Assembly: GCA_963558965.1 (NCBI GenBank)
Contig: CAUWIT010000008.1
Span: 11,730 to 75,729, forward strand
Length of the DNA stretch: 64,000 nt
Direction of reading: 5' to 3'
DNA from: Gallibacter sp963558965
GTDB lineage: Bacteria; Bacillota; Clostridia; Peptostreptococcales; Anaerovoracaceae
This document shows, piece by piece, positions 60,953 through 64,000 of the stretch (positions are counted from its first letter, which is position 1; the number at the start of each line of letters is the position of its first letter). A program made the translations under genes and the position numbers. The notes beneath the pieces were generated by a model that searched no databases, was not told the DNA's origin, and was given only the letters and a program-made list of their open reading frames with translations.

Positions 60953-61954
60953 TTATATCCTTTTTTTACTAGATTTTGCAGCGTTGTTGCTGTCGATACC
61001 TATTTGCCAAAGGGCATTTGTCCAAGTCCCACAACTTGCAACCAATCTTTTTTTCAATTCTTTTGGCACGTCTTTTTTCTCAACCATGCCGCCCCTAGCA
61101 TCAGCTAAATTTTTTAATTCTGCCAAGTCCATTTTGTCCTGATCAGTTAAATTTAAAACTCTGTATAGACAATTTGTTAAAGCCGGATTGTGTTTCCCTA
61201 GTTCCGTCTTTTTTCTGTAATCTATAAATGTGTTTGCAAATGGCTTAATTCGCTTTACCGGCTCTAAATCGATTTGAAATAAAACATTTCGCCATGATCC
61301 AAAAGCCTTTAAAAGTTTATCTTTTTTATCCGTCGCAATTTCACTTTTTAAAGGCGCTCTGCCTACTTTGTACGCCTGCTCCTTTATATCCAAAAGCAAA
61401 TTTTTTGTTTCCCTATCTAAATCCCTTTCTTTTTCCAGCTTTTTATTTTTCACTACCAAAGTATCAAGGCCTGCTTCTTTTACAATATCTCCCCAAGAAG
61501 TAGCATATTTTTTCAATTTTTCACTTATTTCTGGTACTTGATGAGGATGAGGAATGTATCCTTGGTTCTCTGTAATTTTTTGTAGTTCCTCTATCAGTTT
61601 CTTTTTTTCGGCATTTTCTTCTTTTATCTTGTCTAAAGTTTTGCCACCACTGCCAGCAGCCTTACTTAAACCTGCTTCTTTCAAAGCATAAGGCCATTTT
61701 TCAAATCTAGTTTTTATATACTCTTTAAAAACTTTTGGAACTTCCTTTTGTGATGGCGTATGATTTAACAACTGAGCCTTTTTCCTCAGTATTTCCAATA
61801 GTTCTTTATCTGTGAAACTCTTATAAATCTGATACCCTATTTCATTTGCAATAGAATATCTCTCTATAAGTTTTTCATCTGCTCCTTCTGTAAGCACTAG
61901 TTTTCTAAATTGTTTTTTATATATTTCTATCTCTTTACTAGCTATATTTTTCAT
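60953..61954 (-). CDS. Protein with four HNH_repeat-like (homing-endonuclease-associated) repeats
   Basis: 333 aa, basic, no membrane segment. Four copies of a ~50-residue unit end in a W-x2-(A/I/V)L-x2-(A/I)G-like helix: RFEKWPYALKEAGL, YATSWGDIVKEAGL, AFGSWRNVLFQIDL and SCGTWTNALWQIGI. Each is preceded by LxxL(R/K)..A....(G/H).P, as in repeats associated with homing endonucleases that bind DNA. No nuclease motif is present. It is the first gene of the cobalamin-riboswitch ECF operon, which suggests a regulatory or nucleic-acid-binding part. Start at the ATG with GAGGGAC upstream; a longer frame would run into the terminator. Confidence 0.75.
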   Translation of the reverse strand: MKNIASKEIEIYKKQFRKLVLTEGADEKLIERYSIANEIGYQIYKSFTDKELLEILRKKAQLLNHTPSQKEVPKVFKEYIKTRFEKWPYALKEAGLSKAAGSGGKTLDKIKEENAEKKKLIEELQKITENQGYIPHPHQVPEISEKLKKYATSWGDIVKEAGLDTLVVKNKKLEKERDLDRETKNLLLDIKEQAYKVGRAPLKSEIATDKKDKLLKAFGSWRNVLFQIDLEPVKRIKPFANTFIDYRKKTELGKHNPALTNCLYRVLNLTDQDKMDLAELKNLADARGGMVEKKDVPKELKKRLVASCGTWTNALWQIGIDSNNAAKSSKKRI

Positions 61955-61980
61955 ATGTCCCTCATCTAACTCATATATAC

Positions 61981-62006
61981 AAAAAAACTGCAACTATTGT
62001 CGCAGT
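61981..62006 (-). terminator. Expression-platform terminator of cobalamin riboswitch 2
   Basis: On the minus strand ACTGCGAC-AATA-GTTGCAGT followed by seven T. An alternative stem upstream (CTTACTGA with TCAG-TAAG) could compete with it or with the aptamer. Confidence 0.8.
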
Positions 62007-62069
62007 CCCTTATTTTTTACAACACAAAAACAACTTATCTGATCCTCCGTCAGTAAGTTAAAATATATA

Positions 62070-62155
62070 TGCAGGTCTCTGGCTTAGGTTTTTAAATATC
62101 CTTCACAGTGGCGGGACCGCGCAGGACTTACACCTGCTTCCCTATTTACCAATTA
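62070..62155 (-). promoter_or_regulatory. Cobalamin riboswitch 2 (upstream of ECF operon)
   Basis: On the minus strand: AGGGAAGCAGGTGTAAGTCC, TGCGCGGTCCCGCCACTGTG (B12 box) and AGCCAGAGACCTGC. This is a compact cobalamin riboswitch with a shortened peripheral region compared with the copy at 56022-56160. A terminator hairpin and the HNH_repeat gene follow. Confidence 0.92.
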
Positions 62156-62431
62156 CATTTGCTTATGCAATTCGTACATATATTTTATTATTTTGCTATT
62201 TAGTATAATTTTATCCTTAAGTCAATTTAATGTAAATAGGTTTAAACAAATTTAGTCTTTAAACTCACCTAAAATTTACGACGTGTAGCAAAAGTCATTC
62301 CTGAATAATAAATATTATTTTTTGTAATGTCAATATATTTATATTAATACATTTTTCTGTGAATCTATTTACCTTTACGCTTTAGTATGGTATAATTAAA
62401 AGGCTATTTATAATTGAAAGGAGGCGGTTTA

Positions 62432-63874
62432 GTGTTTAGACTAAGACGTAACAAAATAATTGCTGGTGAACAGACTCCATCTAATATACCAAAAATTTAT
62501 CTAGCAGCTATGACAAAAAAGATAGAGTATACTAACCAGATTGATTCTTCCTTATACAAAAAATACAATGTGAAACGTGGATTAAGAAATGCCAACGGCA
62601 CTGGTGTTGTTGTAGGATTGACTAACATTGGTGATATTCAGGGTTATGATGTTGATGAGAACGGAAACAAAGTTCCTGCTGAAGGAAGATTATACTATCG
62701 TGGCTACAATGTCCAGGATTTAGTAAACAGCTATATCCAAGAGGATCGTTTTGGATTTGAAGAGGTTACTTACCTACTTATGTTCGGTGAGCTTCCAACC
62801 AAAAGACAATTGGATGATTTCAAGGAGTATATTTCTAAAAAGAGAGAGCTTCCTGATGGATTTGCTCGCAATATGATTTTAACTACTCCTTCTAGAAGTA
62901 TTATGAACAAACTGGCTCGTTCAGTGCTTGCTATGTACTGTTACGATGAAAATCCAGATGATACTTCTGTTGTAAATGTTTTAAGACAGTCTATCGATTT
63001 AATCGGATATTTCCCTGCTTTACTTGCTTATGCATACCAGGCTAAATGTTCATTTTTCGATAATAAGACTTTGCACTTAAGATATCCTTTACCTGAGTTA
63101 AGCACAGCTGAAAATATCCTTCGCATGTCTAGACCTCATGCAAAATACACAGATTTTGAAGCAAAATGTTTGGATATTTGCTTGATTTTACATGCTGAAC
63201 ACGGTGGTGGTAACAACTCTGCTTTTACTACTCACTTGGTTTCTTCTTCTGGTACTGATACTTATGCAGCTATTTCTGCGGCTATCGGTTCATTAAAAGG
63301 ACCTAAACACGGTGGAGCGAATATCAAAGTTATCCATATGATTGATGATTTAAAGGCTCATGTAAAAGATATTAACAACCACAAGGAAGTTGACAACTAC
63401 TTGATTAAAGTTTTAAAGAAACAGGCTAACGATAAGTCAGGTTTAGTTTATGGTATGGGACATGCTATTTATACAAAGTCTGATCCTCGTGCTGTTATAC
63501 TTAAGGATATGGCTAAAAAGCTTGCTATGTCTACAGATAGAATGGATGATTATCTTCTTTGCAACTATATTGAAGAGCGTACACCAGAGCTTTACGAAGA
63601 AGTACATGGACAGAAAAAAATGATGTGTGCCAATGTTGACCTTTACTCTGGATTTGTTTACTCAGCTCTTAATATTCCACATGATATTGCAACTCCTCTA
63701 TTTGCTCTAGCTAGATTGTCTGGTTGGGCTGCTCACAGAATAGAAGAGCTTGTTGCAGGTGGTAAGCTAATTCGTCCTGCTTATATCAATGTTCAGGAAC
63801 ACAAGGAGTTTGTTCCAATCGATAAGAGAAAAGAAATAAAACACGATGCTAAAGGAAGCAAAAAGAAACTTTAG
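62432..63874 (+). CDS. Citrate/2-methylcitrate synthase
   Basis: 480 aa. Citrate synthase motifs with catalytic His and Asp: ILHAEHGGGNNSAFTTHLVS, LKGPKHGGANIKVIHMIDDL and YGMGHAIYTKSDPRAVILKD (Asp in the last). GRLYYRGYNVQDLV and FGFEEVTYLLMFGELPTKRQ in the N-terminal part are normal. Makes citrate (or methylcitrate) from acyl-CoA and oxaloacetate. Start set at the GTG (62432) with AAAGGAGG seven bases upstream. About 80 residues longer than compact enzymes, as seen in clostridial relatives. No other TCA gene is adjacent. Confidence 0.93.
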   Translation: MFRLRRNKIIAGEQTPSNIPKIYLAAMTKKIEYTNQIDSSLYKKYNVKRGLRNANGTGVVVGLTNIGDIQGYDVDENGNKVPAEGRLYYRGYNVQDLVNSYIQEDRFGFEEVTYLLMFGELPTKRQLDDFKEYISKKRELPDGFARNMILTTPSRSIMNKLARSVLAMYCYDENPDDTSVVNVLRQSIDLIGYFPALLAYAYQAKCSFFDNKTLHLRYPLPELSTAENILRMSRPHAKYTDFEAKCLDICLILHAEHGGGNNSAFTTHLVSSSGTDTYAAISAAIGSLKGPKHGGANIKVIHMIDDLKAHVKDINNHKEVDNYLIKVLKKQANDKSGLVYGMGHAIYTKSDPRAVILKDMAKKLAMSTDRMDDYLLCNYIEERTPELYEEVHGQKKMMCANVDLYSGFVYSALNIPHDIATPLFALARLSGWAAHRIEELVAGGKLIRPAYINVQEHKEFVPIDKRKEIKHDAKGSKKKL

Positions 63875-63898
63875 ACTTTAATATGTGTAAAATATACA

Positions 63899-63937
63899 AA
63901 AACTGCTATACAGAGATTATCTGCATAGCAGTTTTTT
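63899..63937 (+). terminator. Terminator of the citrate synthase gene
   Basis: AAAACTGCTAT pairs with ATAGCAGTTTT, followed by a T-run on the plus strand, 25 nt after the stop codon. Confidence 0.82.
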
Positions 63938-64000
63938 ATTTTCATATGAGACTGTGAAAAAAAGTCTGTAAATTAGTAAAGAATATGAGCCTTCTGTGGT

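Overview
The window is AT-rich, densely packed DNA from a low-GC Firmicute. Long-form HPF, YhaM, ComF, CdaA, DtxR-type regulation, ECF transporters and cell-wall-sorted surface proteins fit an anaerobic member of the class Clostridia. An Anaerovoracaceae/Peptostreptococcales-like host is my guess; no rRNA or species marker is present. I saw no tRNA or rRNA gene.

Layout. 1-10.5 kb is housekeeping: the 5' part of the c-di-AMP cyclase gene cdaA, hpf preceded by a structured RNA matching the raiA-motif setting, a comF-recD2-cca-yhaM run, then nadE and purC on the other strand and a LysR gene. 10.5-15.8 kb holds a possible small RNA and the uvrB-uvrA operon. 15.8-20.9 kb is a membrane protein plus a LysR regulator divergent from a four-gene flavin/NAD(P)H oxidoreductase cassette. 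21.0-28.7 kb is accessory: three tandem ~37-bp repeats, a decayed TnpV-like gene, then a complete type II-A CRISPR-Cas locus (array, csn2, cas2, cas1, tracrRNA, a compact ~1090-aa cas9), all read on the minus strand. 29.4-32 kb carries a DUF4317 protein and a secreted protein. 31.9-34.5 kb holds an SOS-type (LexA box) Y-family polymerase gene interrupted right after its catalytic SIDE motif by a ~505-nt group I intron, with a YolD-like gene downstream. 34.5-40.6 kb has a Mur-ligase paralogue, a DtxR-family regulator and an ABC exporter/importer pair with a DUF454 protein under a palindromic operator.

40.7-62.2 kb is the most striking part: two consecutive minus-strand operons, each headed by a cobalamin riboswitch with its own intrinsic terminator. 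The first (62.2 to 56.2 kb) encodes a four-repeat HNH_repeat-type protein, an ECF transporter (T, double ATPase, S), a membrane-anchored DUF4430 protein and a TIM-barrel protein. The second (56.2 to 40.7 kb) encodes MoxR, DUF58 and a transglutaminase-like membrane protein whose catalytic Cys is missing, then an alpha/alpha-toroid lipoprotein, a DUF4430 protein, a beta-propeller surface protein and a 1772-aa sorted surface protein with further DUF4430-like and FIVAR modules. Animal transcobalamin/intrinsic factor consist of an alpha/alpha barrel plus a DUF4430-like beta domain, so I read this locus as a B12-repressed surface corrinoid-capture and uptake system in which those two halves sit on separate proteins. 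A citrate synthase gene on the plus strand closes the window.
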